Source of the DNA: Paracoccaceae bacterium
GTDB lineage: Bacteria; Pseudomonadota; Alphaproteobacteria; Rhodobacterales; Rhodobacteraceae
Assembly: GCA_902543185.1 (NCBI GenBank)
Contig: CACBXB010000002.1
Coordinates: forward strand, 120,116-184,115
Length of the DNA: 64,000 bases
Reading direction: 5' to 3'
Shown here: piece after piece, positions 38,728-47,524 of the stretch
Position numbering within the stretch: the stretch's first letter is position 1
Layout of the letters: each line of letters opens with the position of its first letter
Notes under the pieces: model-generated
Database searches by the model: none
What the model was told of the DNA's origin: nothing
What the model saw: the letters and a program-made list of their open reading frames with translations, nothing else
Translations under genes and position numbers: made by a program

Positions 38728-39108
38728 TTAATTGTTTTTACTATTTGAATCAGTATATTCCGTTTCCTTTTTCAGGATGACTTCCAGTAATTCCCAGAAA
38801 AAGTCTTCACTAGAATATCCCTCTAGCCGGCCTAATTCCCGGTTATTTTCCATTAAAACAAACGTGGGCGTGAAGATAACATCTCTTTGTAATCCCTTAA
38901 GTTCGTCAACCTCGGTAATATCAATAGTTTTTAATGGGGCATACTTGCCTTCTGGGGTCTTAGGATAAATGTGACCTAATTGGTCTTTCCACTCCAAACA
39001 GTAGTAGCAACCCTGCTGTTCTACCATTATAAGCTCTGCCGCCATCAAATTCCCAGAAAGAATAGGCATAGCAAAAATTAAAAAGCTGATCTTTCTTAAT
39101 TGGTTCAT
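38728..39108 (-). CDS. soxS: Thioredoxin-like protein SoxS of the sox cluster
   Basis: This 126-residue periplasmic thioredoxin-like protein has a signal peptide ending near L-M-A-A-E and the C-x-x-C site C-Y-Y-C at residues 34-37, followed by V-I-F-T-P-T-F-V-L. Position and motif match SoxS, which in Paracoccus helps activate the Sox system. The open frame to 39168 is rejected because AGGG lies just upstream of the ATG at 39108. It is divergent from soxV. The usual adjacent repressor gene soxR is absent. Confidence 0.85.
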   Translation of the reverse strand: MNQLRKISFLIFAMPILSGNLMAAELIMVEQQGCYYCLEWKDQLGHIYPKTPEGKYAPLKTIDITEVDELKGLQRDVIFTPTFVLMENNRELGRLEGYSSEDFFWELLEVILKKETEYTDSNSKNN

Positions 39109-39177
39109 TTTAACCCTAATTGACGAGTCTTTGATTATATCAGATAAATTGAATATGTGGCTTTGCAAGGATTTGTT
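39109..39177. promoter_or_regulatory. soxS-soxV divergent control region
   Basis: This 69-base AT-rich stretch must hold the promoters of soxS and soxV. In Paracoccus the ArsR-family repressor SoxR binds this region and the soxW-soxX gap. A TTGATT...ATAA-TTGA-like element is present in both gaps (near 39131 and 40589), but the similarity is weak and could be chance in AT-rich DNA. Confidence 0.35.
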
Positions 39178-39927
39178 ATGTTAGACGTTTCAATTTTAGG
39201 GGCGTTTTTCGGGGGAATTCTAGTATTCTTTTCTCCATGTATTCTGCCTATTGTGCCCTTTTATTTAAGTTATATGGCTGGTGTTGGAATGGCTTCATTT
39301 AATGAAGACGGAAAACTTCCTGACGATATTCGATATAGAGCTATTGTGTCCTCAATTGCATTTTCATTTGGCATTATTACTATTTTTGTACTACTAGGCG
39401 CAGCTGCTTTTTCTATATCCAAAACTTTTCAATCGTATATTGATGAATTTCGATATTTAGCATCTGTGATAATTCTAGTCATTGGGCTTCATTTTTTGGG
39501 AATTGTTCGCATAGCATTTTTGAACAGGCAGTTTAGTTTACAGGCTGGTGATACATCAAATATGTCTATTTTAAGTTCTTATATTGTGGGATTGGCATTT
39601 GCTGCGGGATGGACTCCATGTGTTGGAGGTGTTTTAGCGGCAGTTTTATTTACCGCGTCTTTCGAGGAGACGGCTCTAAAAGGTGTGGGTCTACTTCTGG
39701 TTTTTGGTTTGGGTCTGACATTGCCATTCGTGCTTGCTGCAGCTTTTATTAAACCGTTTTTGCAAGTTTCTTTACATTTTAAAGCGCATTTGAATAAGGT
39801 TGAGAAAGCAATGGGCCTGTTACTTATAACATTCGCGGTTTTGTTGCTTTCAAACTCGATTAATTCGATTGCTTTTTGGATGTTGGAAATGGGCAACTGG
39901 ATTAATCAGGTTTTTGGCAGGGCATAA
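39178..39927 (+). CDS. soxV: SoxV, CcdA-type membrane electron transporter
   Basis: The 249-residue membrane protein is of the CcdA/DsbD type. F-F-S-P-C-I-L-P-I-V-P near the start and A-A-G-W-T-P-C-V-G in the middle hold the two redox cysteines, and there are about six hydrophobic segments. SoxV carries reducing power from the cytoplasm to periplasmic SoxW. AAGGA at 39167-39171 selects the ATG at 39178. It is the first gene of the plus-strand sox run, and soxW follows after 39 bases. Confidence 0.92.
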   Translation: MLDVSILGAFFGGILVFFSPCILPIVPFYLSYMAGVGMASFNEDGKLPDDIRYRAIVSSIAFSFGIITIFVLLGAAAFSISKTFQSYIDEFRYLASVIILVIGLHFLGIVRIAFLNRQFSLQAGDTSNMSILSSYIVGLAFAAGWTPCVGGVLAAVLFTASFEETALKGVGLLLVFGLGLTLPFVLAAAFIKPFLQVSLHFKAHLNKVEKAMGLLLITFAVLLLSNSINSIAFWMLEMGNWINQVFGRA

Positions 39928-39966
39928 TTTTAAACAAACGGATTTTATAAAAAACTGGAGGAAAAT

Positions 39967-40557
39967 ATGAAATTTTATAAGAAATTGATCACACTGATTT
40001 TTCTATATCTGGTCGCACCAGTTTCCTTATTTTCTGCGGAAATGGGAGATGATGGCCTCCACAAGCAAACCTGGATGCGTGATACTTTTAAAGATCTTAG
40101 GGAAGATCTAGATGAAGCCAATATGGAAGGAAAAAGATTAGTTTTAATGTTTGAGCAACGGGGATGCATATACTGCTCAAAAATGCATAAAGATGTCTAT
40201 TCTCGTGATAAAGTTTCAAATTATATTGAAGAAAATTTTTTCGTTGTACAACTTAATCTCCACGGTGATTTAGAGGTTACGGATTTTGACGGTGAGGTGC
40301 TGTCGGAAAAAGCAATGGCTAGAAAGTGGAATATACTTTTTACGCCTACAGTTTTATATTTACCCCAAGAAGTTGATGATGGTTTAACTGCCCCGGAAGC
40401 TTCCGTTTCTTTCATGCCAGGTGCTTGGTCAACAGGCACCACGCTCGATATGCTTACTTGGGTAAAGGAGGAGCGCTATCTTCTAAATAATGGGGAAGAT
40501 TTCCAACGCTATCATGCAAGACGGATAAACGAAAGAAGAGCTGCAAAATCAAACTAG
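39967..40557 (+). CDS. soxW: SoxW, periplasmic thioredoxin of the sox cluster
   Basis: The 196-residue thioredoxin has a signal peptide ending near L-F-S-A-E and an active site C-I-Y-C at residues 67-70 in E-Q-R-G-C-I-Y-C-S-K-M-H. A cis-proline region F-T-P-T-V-L follows. SoxW receives electrons from SoxV and keeps Sox proteins active. A good GGAGG-like site precedes the ATG at 39967. The 109-base gap to soxX is a control region in relatives. Confidence 0.92.
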   Translation: MKFYKKLITLIFLYLVAPVSLFSAEMGDDGLHKQTWMRDTFKDLREDLDEANMEGKRLVLMFEQRGCIYCSKMHKDVYSRDKVSNYIEENFFVVQLNLHGDLEVTDFDGEVLSEKAMARKWNILFTPTVLYLPQEVDDGLTAPEASVSFMPGAWSTGTTLDMLTWVKEERYLLNNGEDFQRYHARRINERRAAKSN

Positions 40558-40617
40558 TAAATTAATTTTCTTTTTTATGAGTTTGATCTTGATTTTTATA
40601 ATTTGAGTAGCCTACGG

Positions 40618-40623
40618 TATAAT
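40618..40623 (+). promoter_or_regulatory. Candidate -10 box for the soxXYZA genes
   Basis: A perfect TATAAT hexamer lies at 40618-40623 in the soxW-soxX gap, 44 bases before the soxX start. No matching -35 box is found at the standard spacing, which fits a promoter under repressor or activator control, but the call is weak. Confidence 0.35.
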
Positions 40624-40666
40624 TAGGATATCAGGATTTCTAGTCTTGATTACTATGGGAGGAACT

Positions 40667-41122
40667 ATGAGGCTTACAATAATTACATTGGCAGCTGCGG
40701 TCACTTTAAGCAGCACTGTGTTTGCCGAACCAACAGCGCCCGGAAACATAAAATTTGGAGAAAACGGTGAAGTGGAGCTTGCCCTCACAGGTGTTGCGGG
40801 TGATGCAGCAAGCGGAAGAAAACTTTTTATGAATCGAAAAAAGGGCAATTGCCTAGCATGTCATGTAAATAGTGATATGGTAGAACAAACTTTTCATGGT
40901 GAAGTAGGTCCAGAGTTGGACGGAGTTGCAGATAGATGGGATGCAGCAGAACTTCGTGGTATTTTAGTTAACTCAAAAAATATGTTTGAGGGCACTATAA
41001 TGCCAGCGTTTTATAGGGATAGCGGTTATAATCGGATTTTGAAAAAGTTTGATGGGACAACCATTCTATCTGCGCAGGAAGTCGAAGACATGTTGGCTTA
41101 TGTTATGACTTTGAAAGAATAG
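40667..41122 (+). CDS. soxX: SoxX, monoheme cytochrome c of SoxXA
   Basis: The 151-residue cytochrome has a signal peptide ending near V-F-A-E and one heme site C-L-A-C-H at residues 62-66, with a candidate methionine ligand in G-T-I-M-P-A-F. With SoxA it couples thiosulfate to the SoxY cysteine. The ATG at 40667 has GGGAGG upstream; the frame is open to 40646 without support. Next genes are soxY, soxZ and soxA. Confidence 0.94.
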   Translation: MRLTIITLAAAVTLSSTVFAEPTAPGNIKFGENGEVELALTGVAGDAASGRKLFMNRKKGNCLACHVNSDMVEQTFHGEVGPELDGVADRWDAAELRGILVNSKNMFEGTIMPAFYRDSGYNRILKKFDGTTILSAQEVEDMLAYVMTLKE

Positions 41123-41157
41123 CGAAGGCATTGAAATTTAATAATTAGGAGATTGTT

Positions 41158-41574
41158 ATGAATTTCACACGACGTGAAACAATGGCGGTAAGTGGAGCGG
41201 CTCTAGTAGCTAGCGTGCTGCCTATTAAATTAATGGCGTCTACGCCTGATCTTATTTCAGGTATAACGGGAGGTGCAGAAGCATCCGATGCTGGTATAAA
41301 TTTGACAGCCCCAGAGATTGCAGAAAATGGGAACACTGTTCCCATTTCAATCGATGCGCCTGGAGCAGTCGCAATCACGGTTTTGGCGGCAGGCAACCCA
41401 ACACCTGGCGTTGCGAAATTTAATTTTGGAGCGGGTTCAGGCTCTCAAAGCTGCACAACCCGTATTAGGTTAGCTGGGACACAAGATGTTATCGCTGTTG
41501 CTGAAATGGCGGATGGTTCTTTTTCTGCTGCCCATCAGACTGTTAAGGTCACAATTGGCGGCTGTGGCGGCTAG
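41158..41574 (+). CDS. soxY: SoxY, sulfur substrate carrier
   Basis: The 138-residue carrier ends with the diagnostic G-G-C-G-G tail, whose cysteine carries the sulfur intermediates through the pathway. The N-terminus carries a twin-arginine export signal (F-T-R-R-E-T-M-A-V) followed by a hydrophobic stretch. AGGAGA precedes the ATG. It works as a heterodimer with SoxZ, encoded 18 bases downstream. Confidence 0.96.
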   Translation: MNFTRRETMAVSGAALVASVLPIKLMASTPDLISGITGGAEASDAGINLTAPEIAENGNTVPISIDAPGAVAITVLAAGNPTPGVAKFNFGAGSGSQSCTTRIRLAGTQDVIAVAEMADGSFSAAHQTVKVTIGGCGG

Positions 41575-41592
41575 GTATTAGGGAGATAAAAA

Positions 41593-41922
41593 ATGGCAAA
41601 AGGTGTAAAACCACGCGTAAAGGTTCCCAAAACTGCAGCTGCAGGGGAGACGGTAACAATAAAGACTTTAATTAGTCATAAAATGGAAACTGGGCGTCGC
41701 AAGGATGGAGACGGAAATGTAATCCCGCGTTCAATAATTAATAGGTTTACCTGTGCGTTTAATGGAAAAAATGTGGTTGATGTGAATATGGAGCCGGCTA
41801 TATCTGTCAATCCGTATTTTCAATTTGAAGCTACTGTGCCTGAAGCAGGTGAATTCGTATTTACATGGTATGACGATGACGGTTCAGTTTACGAAAAGAA
41901 AAAGTCAATAAAAATAGCTTAG
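41593..41922 (+). CDS. soxZ: SoxZ, partner of the sulfur carrier SoxY
   Basis: The 109-residue protein has the SoxZ pattern: the start K-P-R-V-K-V-P-K, then I-K-T-L-I-S-H-K-M-E-T-G-R-R-K-D, and the end F-T-W-Y-D-D-D-G. It has no signal peptide and is exported with SoxY through the Tat pathway as a complex. GGGAG precedes its ATG at 41593. soxA follows closely. Confidence 0.96.
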   Translation: MAKGVKPRVKVPKTAAAGETVTIKTLISHKMETGRRKDGDGNVIPRSIINRFTCAFNGKNVVDVNMEPAISVNPYFQFEATVPEAGEFVFTWYDDDGSVYEKKKSIKIA

Positions 41923-41973
41923 GGTAAATTGTTTTCGTTTAGAGCGGAGATGCTTTTTTGGGAGGAAAAGAAG

Positions 41974-42813
41974 ATGAATATCACGTCGCTTTTACCACTG
42001 GCGGTCAGTATTGCGATAGTCGCTGGTTTCGTAACTGCTGGGGAAGACTCAACATTAACGATTGACGGGGAAGTTTTTGTCACAAAAGCTGCGGCTCCAG
42101 CCCATCTTGAAAACGTAGACGAAATATTTTCTGGATGGACTTTTAGGCTAGATGAAACGCAAGCGCTTCAAATGGATGATTTTGATAACCCCGCGTTTGT
42201 CTTTGTAGATCAGGCGTTAGATCAATTTGAAATGGTTGAAGGTTCTGCTGGTAAGGCCTGTTCTTCTTGTCATGACTCTGCTGAGGTTTTCTCAGGTTTA
42301 CGTGCGAGCATGCCGCGAGTTAATTCAGCTGGTGACCTTGAAACTATTCCAGAGTTAATAAATAACTGTCGAACCGAGAGAATGGGTGCTGAAAAATGGA
42401 AATGGTCAGGTGGGCAAATGTCGGCAATGTTGGGTCTAATTGGCCTCCAGTCTCGAGGTATGCCCGTTGAAGTTGCTATAGATGGACCAGCCGCTTCGTT
42501 CTGGGAAAAAGGCAAAGAGCTTTATTATATGCGGGTAGGTCAACTAGATATGGCATGCTCAAGTTGTCATGAGGATAACTATGGAAACATGATCCGTGCA
42601 GATCATTTGTCACAGGGACAAATAAATGGCTTTCCGACTTATCGGTTAAAAAATGCTAAATTGAACACAATCCACGGGCGTTTTAAAGGCTGTATGAAAA
42701 ATATCAGAGCTACGCCCTTCAAAGAGGGTAGTGATGAATTTAAAGCACTCGAACTTTATGTTGCGTCCCGTGCTAATGGGTTATCAGTCGAGACGCCTTC
42801 AGTTCGAAACTAA
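41974..42813 (+). CDS. soxA: SoxA, diheme cytochrome c of SoxXA
   Basis: The 279-residue cytochrome has a signal peptide at about 1-22 and two heme sites, C-S-S-C-H at residues 96-100 and 195-199. Cys132 (N-N-C-R-T) is a likely ligand of the first heme, and Cys240 (G-C-M-K-N-I-R) is the probable active-site persulfide cysteine. GGAGG at 41961-41965 selects the ATG at 41974 instead of the frame start at 41929. It forms SoxXA with SoxX. A terminator follows. Confidence 0.94.
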   Translation: MNITSLLPLAVSIAIVAGFVTAGEDSTLTIDGEVFVTKAAAPAHLENVDEIFSGWTFRLDETQALQMDDFDNPAFVFVDQALDQFEMVEGSAGKACSSCHDSAEVFSGLRASMPRVNSAGDLETIPELINNCRTERMGAEKWKWSGGQMSAMLGLIGLQSRGMPVEVAIDGPAASFWEKGKELYYMRVGQLDMACSSCHEDNYGNMIRADHLSQGQINGFPTYRLKNAKLNTIHGRFKGCMKNIRATPFKEGSDEFKALELYVASRANGLSVETPSVRN

Positions 42814-42820
42814 GTTTTAT

Positions 42821-42852
42821 AATCCTCGCATCAGACGGTGCGGGGATTTTTT
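42821..42852 (+). terminator. Rho-independent terminator after soxA
   Basis: AATCCTCGCA (42821-42830) pairs with TGCGGGGATT (42839-42848) with one G-T pair, around an eight-base loop and followed by more T. It divides soxVWXYZA from soxBCD, so either soxB has its own promoter or the element is a partial terminator that sets the level of downstream genes. Confidence 0.8.
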
Positions 42853-42904
42853 GACTTAACTTATGTAAAAAATTGCATGTTTTTGCTTAATGGAAAATAA
42901 TAAT

Positions 42905-44602
42905 ATGTTATCACGTCGCGATTTTTTACAGGTATCGATGGCTGCGTCTTCACTTTATGGTGCCTCTGGGTTTGGGAACTGGGCTAAGTTAGCGGCTCAA
43001 CAAAAGCTAAACCAAAACCAACTTTTAGAATTTGAAAACTTTGGAAATGTATCGCTTATTCATGTCACTGACATACATGCGCAATTAAAGCCGATTTATT
43101 TTCGTGAACCAGAGGTAAATTTAGGTGTCGGGGATGCTTTAGGACAGGTGCCCCATATTACAGGTTCGGACTTTCGCAGGCTCTACGGAATTGATGATGG
43201 GTCCCCAGCTCACTATGCATTAACTTATGACGATTTTATTGCTATGGCTGATGGTTATGGGCGTGTTGGTGGGTTGGATCGTATAGCTACTGTAATAAAT
43301 TCCATTCGCGCTGAAAGACCTGACGCGCTTTTACTCGACGGTGGAGATACATGGCATGGTTCATATACATGCTACCATACTCAAGGTCAGGATATGGTAA
43401 ACGTTATGAATGCTTTAAAGCCAGATGCAATGACATTCCATTGGGAATTCACACTGGGTTCTGATCGTGTTTCAGAGATTGTTGAAAATCTACCTTTTGC
43501 CGCTCTGGGTCAGAATATTTTTGATGCTGAATGGGATGAGCCTGCCGAACTTTTTCCACCTTATAAAATGTTTGAACGTGGGGGCTCAAAAATAGCAGTT
43601 ATCGGTCAAGCCTTTCCATACATGCCGATTGCCAACCCTGGCTGGATGTTTCCGGAATATAGTTTTGGTATACGAGATTCCAATATGCAGGATATGGTTG
43701 ATGAAGTCCGCTCTCTAGGTGCGGAATTGGTTGTTGTGTTATCTCATAATGGATTTGATGTGGATAAGAAAATGGCTGGCCGCGTTTCCGGAATTGATGT
43801 GATTTTATCTGGACATACTCATGATGCTCTACCAGAACCTGTCTTAATTGGAAAAACAATTATCATTGCTTCTGGTTCAAATGGAAAATTTGTCAGCCGA
43901 GTCGATTTAGATGTCCAAAACGGACGCATGATGGGTTACAAGCACAAATTAATTCCAATATTTTCTGATGTAATATCGCCTGATAAAGCGGTGGCAAATT
44001 TAATAGACCAACAACGCGCTCCTTACATAAACGAATTAAAAGAAGTTATTGGAAAGTCAGAAAGTCTTTTATATCGCAGAGGTAATTTTAATGGAACTTG
44101 GGATGATTTAATATGTGAAGCGCTTATTGAAGAGCGCGAAGCAGATATTTCGATGTCTCCAGGTGTTAGATGGGGGCCCTCAATTGTTCCAGGTCAAGAT
44201 ATAACCCGTGAAGATATATGGAACGTGACTTCAATGACGTACGGTAAAGTCTACAGAACAGAATTTACAGGAGAATTTATTCACATTATTTTAGAAGATG
44301 TAGCGGATAATTTGTTTAATGCAGATCCCTACTATCAACAGGGTGGTGATATGGTACGCATAGGCGGTATGAGCTATACAATTGATATAAATAGACCTCA
44401 GGGTAGCCGCATATCAGATATGATGCTTTTGAAGACTGGTGAAAAAATTGATCCTTCAAAAACGTATATTGTGTCTGGTTGGGCTTCAGTGAATGAAAAT
44501 ACTGAAGGACCACAGATCTGGGATGTGGTTGAAAATTATATTCGAAGGAACGAAATCATCTCTATTGAACCTAGCAATAATGTAAAAGTTGCCGGTATCT
44601 AG
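42905..44602 (+). CDS. soxB: SoxB, thiosulfohydrolase
   Basis: The 565-residue manganese enzyme releases sulfate from thiosulfate bound to SoxYZ. It belongs to the 5'-nucleotidase/metallophosphoesterase superfamily, with V-T-D-I-H-A-Q, G-G-D-T-W-H-G-S, L-S-H-N-G-F-D and S-G-H-T-H-D. A twin-arginine export signal (L-S-R-R-D-F-L-Q-V) is at the start. I chose the ATG at 42905 because the family signal begins there; the upstream ATG at 42890 lacks a ribosome site. soxC follows after 26 bases. Confidence 0.94.
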   Translation: MLSRRDFLQVSMAASSLYGASGFGNWAKLAAQQKLNQNQLLEFENFGNVSLIHVTDIHAQLKPIYFREPEVNLGVGDALGQVPHITGSDFRRLYGIDDGSPAHYALTYDDFIAMADGYGRVGGLDRIATVINSIRAERPDALLLDGGDTWHGSYTCYHTQGQDMVNVMNALKPDAMTFHWEFTLGSDRVSEIVENLPFAALGQNIFDAEWDEPAELFPPYKMFERGGSKIAVIGQAFPYMPIANPGWMFPEYSFGIRDSNMQDMVDEVRSLGAELVVVLSHNGFDVDKKMAGRVSGIDVILSGHTHDALPEPVLIGKTIIIASGSNGKFVSRVDLDVQNGRMMGYKHKLIPIFSDVISPDKAVANLIDQQRAPYINELKEVIGKSESLLYRRGNFNGTWDDLICEALIEEREADISMSPGVRWGPSIVPGQDITREDIWNVTSMTYGKVYRTEFTGEFIHIILEDVADNLFNADPYYQQGGDMVRIGGMSYTIDINRPQGSRISDMMLLKTGEKIDPSKTYIVSGWASVNENTEGPQIWDVVENYIRRNEIISIEPSNNVKVAGI

Positions 44603-44628
44603 TGAACTTGTTAAAGGAAAAATAAATT

Positions 44629-45912
44629 ATGACGGATAATTTTTCTGATAAAAAACCTTCTCGGCGACAATTTTTAGCTGGTGCTGCTGCTTTAGGTGCA
44701 GGTTCCTCTGCTGCAGGCTCTTTATCAGCTAGTGGTGATGACCCGCTTATAACGGAGGTTCAAGAATGGGCCCAAATAACTGGTGATGGTGTCGACGCTA
44801 CTCCCTATGGACTTCCAATTGAATTTGAAAAAGACGTAGTTCGGAGGAACGTTAGCTGGTTAACAGCTGATACAATAAGTTCTATAAACTTTAGTCCAAT
44901 TCACGCTTTGGACGGTACAATTACACCTCAAGGGTGTGCTTTTGAACGACATCATTCTGGGGCAATAGAGCTTCGAAAGGAAGATTATCGACTGATGATA
45001 AACGGTCTGGTCGACCAGGAGTTAGTTTTTACTTATGAAGATCTTGAAAGATTTCCTAGGGAACAACATGTATACTTCTGTGAATGTGCGGCCAATACTG
45101 GGATGGAGTGGGCAGGTGCTCAATTGAATGGCGTTCAGTTCACCCATGGCATGATTCATAATATGGAATACATAGGCGTGCCTCTCAGGACGCTACTTAA
45201 CGAAGCTGGTTTGAATGCAGCAGGTGATTTAAAGGGAAAATGGATTTTTGTTGAGGGAGCTGATGCTTCTTCTAATGGTCGATCCATTCCCCTGGAAAAA
45301 GCTCTAGATGATGTTCTCGTTGCTTTTAAAGCCAATGGCGAGGCGCTCAGAAAAGAGCACGGTTATCCTGTTCGGCTTGTTGTGCCCGGTTGGGAAGGAA
45401 ACATGTGGGTCAAATGGCTTCGGCGGGTTGAGGTTATGGATAAACCAGTTGAAAGTAGAGAGGAAACGTCCAAGTACACTGACACGCTCGCTGATGGAAT
45501 AAGCAGAAAGTGGACTTGGGCTATGGATGCTAAATCGGTAGTCACCTCACCCAGTCCTCAATCTCCGATAACACACGGGAAAGGCCCGTTGGTTATTTCT
45601 GGTTTAGCGTGGTCTGGGCGTGGCGCTGTCAAGAGGGTAGATGTTTCAATTGATGGAGGAAAAAACTGGCATGAGGCTAGATTGGTTCAGCCTGGGGCAA
45701 AAATGGCGCTTACCAGATTTTATTTCGATGTAGAATGGAATGGGATGGAATTATTTCTACAATCGAGAGCTCATGATGAAACTGGCTATGTTCAGCCTAC
45801 CAAAGAAGAGCTCAGAGAAGTGCGCGGTTTAAACACTATTTATCATAATAATTGTATTCAAACCTGGTGGATTAAATCAAATGGTGAGGTTGAAAATGTT
45901 GAAATCTCGTGA
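44629..45912 (+). CDS. soxC: SoxC, molybdenum-cofactor sulfane dehydrogenase subunit
   Basis: The 427-residue sulfite oxidase-family protein has a Tat signal (S-R-R-Q-F-L-A-G-A), the Moco-binding cysteine in C-E-C-A-A-N-T-G-M-E-W, and a C-terminal Mo-co dimerisation domain with D-G-G-K-N-W-H-E-A. With SoxD it oxidises the SoxY-bound sulfane sulfur, giving the six extra electrons that make complete oxidation possible. It overlaps soxD by 17 bases. Confidence 0.95.
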   Translation: MTDNFSDKKPSRRQFLAGAAALGAGSSAAGSLSASGDDPLITEVQEWAQITGDGVDATPYGLPIEFEKDVVRRNVSWLTADTISSINFSPIHALDGTITPQGCAFERHHSGAIELRKEDYRLMINGLVDQELVFTYEDLERFPREQHVYFCECAANTGMEWAGAQLNGVQFTHGMIHNMEYIGVPLRTLLNEAGLNAAGDLKGKWIFVEGADASSNGRSIPLEKALDDVLVAFKANGEALRKEHGYPVRLVVPGWEGNMWVKWLRRVEVMDKPVESREETSKYTDTLADGISRKWTWAMDAKSVVTSPSPQSPITHGKGPLVISGLAWSGRGAVKRVDVSIDGGKNWHEARLVQPGAKMALTRFYFDVEWNGMELFLQSRAHDETGYVQPTKEELREVRGLNTIYHNNCIQTWWIKSNGEVENVEIS

Positions 45913-46657
45913 TTTGTTCATGATTTCTTTCGCTAGTGTTTTTGGTGTATTACTTGCTGCTACTTATTTAGCTGATCGTTTCATAACTCAGCTGCCAGAA
46001 GATGCTAAAATCGTACCAATCGATCTTGATTTGGACTTTAAATTAGTTGCTGAAGCTTATGCTTCCGTTGTTGCTCCAAGAGATGGAAAATTTGGCTTGG
46101 GCCGTTTTGCTACAAAAAATGAGTTGGCGGCCTGGGATAAAGATATAAGTCCTGATGGCACTGGCTTACCGGTTGGTTCAGGTGATGCGATCGACGGAGA
46201 AGAAATATTTTCTGAGCGATGCGCCTTTTGCCATGGCGACTTTGCAGAGGGTCTAGATAACTGGCCAGAGTTGGCGGGTGGTTTAGATACACTTGCCGAC
46301 GAGGATCCAGTAAAAACAGTGGGTTCATATTGGCCCTATTTATCGACAACATGGGATTATGTGAAGCGCTCAATGCCCTTTGGTTATGCTCAAAGTTTAA
46401 CCGATGACGAAGTTTATGCAACCGTCGCTTATATACTGTATTCGAATGATCTCATTGATGAAGATTTTGTCTTATCAAATGAAAGTTTTTTTGATGTTGA
46501 AATGCCAAACGCAAATGGTTTTATAATTGATGACCGGAAGATTTCGGAGTCCCATTTTTGGAACAAAAAGGTTTGCATGACAGATTGTAAGAACGATGTA
46601 AAAATTACAATGCGGGCAGCTGTACTCGATGTCACTCCAGAAGATGAGGAATTTTAA
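45896..46657 (+). CDS. soxD: SoxD, one-heme cytochrome c subunit (short form)
   Basis: The 253-residue cytochrome pairs with SoxC. It has an N-terminal membrane anchor or signal (M-I-S-F-A-S-V-F-G-V-L-L) and a single heme site C-A-F-C-H at residues 109-113. The Paracoccus protein is longer and carries two hemes; here the second domain is missing. GAGG at 45886-45889 selects the ATG at 45896. The next 478 bases have no clear gene, so the second domain may have been lost. Confidence 0.9.
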   Translation: MLKSRDLFMISFASVFGVLLAATYLADRFITQLPEDAKIVPIDLDLDFKLVAEAYASVVAPRDGKFGLGRFATKNELAAWDKDISPDGTGLPVGSGDAIDGEEIFSERCAFCHGDFAEGLDNWPELAGGLDTLADEDPVKTVGSYWPYLSTTWDYVKRSMPFGYAQSLTDDEVYATVAYILYSNDLIDEDFVLSNESFFDVEMPNANGFIIDDRKISESHFWNKKVCMTDCKNDVKITMRAAVLDVTPEDEEF

Positions 46658-47135
46658 AACATCGCTATATTTAAAAAAATAAGATCAGTTTCAGATGAAG
46701 GCAAAGAAATATTTTTTCAGCCGTTAGTTCCAATTTTAACTTTAAGCCTTGAGTTATTCAAATCATAGGTAAAGGCCGTGAATAAATTTAAATTTTTTCA
46801 TTAAACTCGGGGTTGGGCCTAAAAATTTATTTGTCCTCGCAAATATAGATTTCGTCATGGGACAGATTTTTGTGAGAGTTTTAAATATTCTAAGAAATGT
46901 TGGTCTAGACGAATTGATTATCCAGTTTACTACAGAGGATCAATGGCATATTTTTGGGCTTTGCTTACGCAGTATGAAATGGCTATTAGAATGCCTGTTT
47001 CATAAAAAAAGGAGGATTTCGTCTCAACAATTGAATATTTGAAGTCATTCAAGTCTTTTAATTAAATTTACGTACGGTGTTTTTTGACAGGGTGCTTTTT
47101 TTTTGGTTACCTTAGGGTAAGTTTCGGGGTGATTT
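46658..47135. other. Gene-poor gap between soxD and the small cytochrome gene
   Basis: This 478-base stretch is unusual in a dense window. No conserved gene is seen. Three stop-free pieces look faintly protein-like: one directly after the soxD stop (46663-46770) without a start codon, one at 46823-47005 with Y-Y-R-G-S-M-A-Y-F-W-A-L-L, and a 61-codon frame at 46857-47042. A lone AAAGGAGG-type ribosome site lies near 47008 with no start after it, and a TTGACA hexamer at 47085-47090 may be the -35 box for the next gene. Decayed genes are likely, but none is identified. Confidence 0.5.
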
Positions 47136-47480
47136 ATGTACTTTAGCTCTATTTTGGTTTCATCAGCATTATTTTTAGGAACTGCTTTGAATGCAGACCA
47201 AACTAAGGAGGAATTTATTTTACCTTCTTCTATTTTGGAAATTAAGGGTGATCTAGCCTATGGAGAGTATTTAGCCAGCGATTGTCAAACGTGTCATCGT
47301 TCCGATAACAAGAATGAGGGCATTCCTGGAATAAATGGTAGGGAAATTACAGAAATCGTGTATGCTCTACATGAATACAAAAATAAGTATCGCAAAAACG
47401 AAGTCATGCAAATGATGGCTGGAGGTTTGGGCGATGAAGAGATTGCAGCTTTGGCAAGTTACTTTGCTTCGTTGCAGTAA
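47136..47480 (+). CDS. Small monoheme cytochrome c (SoxE-like / FccA-like)
   Basis: The 114-residue secreted cytochrome has a signal peptide at about 1-20 and one heme site C-Q-T-C-H at residues 50-54, followed by G-I-P-G-I-N-G and a methionine-rich M-Q-M-M-A-G-G-L. It lies next to soxF, as cytochrome partners of flavocytochrome c do, so it probably accepts electrons from SoxF. The Paracoccus SoxE is diheme, so I leave the symbol empty. A TTGACA hexamer lies about 46 bases upstream. Confidence 0.8.
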   Translation: MYFSSILVSSALFLGTALNADQTKEEFILPSSILEIKGDLAYGEYLASDCQTCHRSDNKNEGIPGINGREITEIVYALHEYKNKYRKNEVMQMMAGGLGDEEIAALASYFASLQ

Positions 47481-47524
47481 ATACTTGTACCTAAATGGTA
47501 TGGGGAAAAGCCTTTAAGGAGGCT

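Noticed and set aside
46857..47042. 61-codon plus-strand gene
   Set aside because: No ribosome site and no recognisable family; it is described as part of the gene-poor gap.
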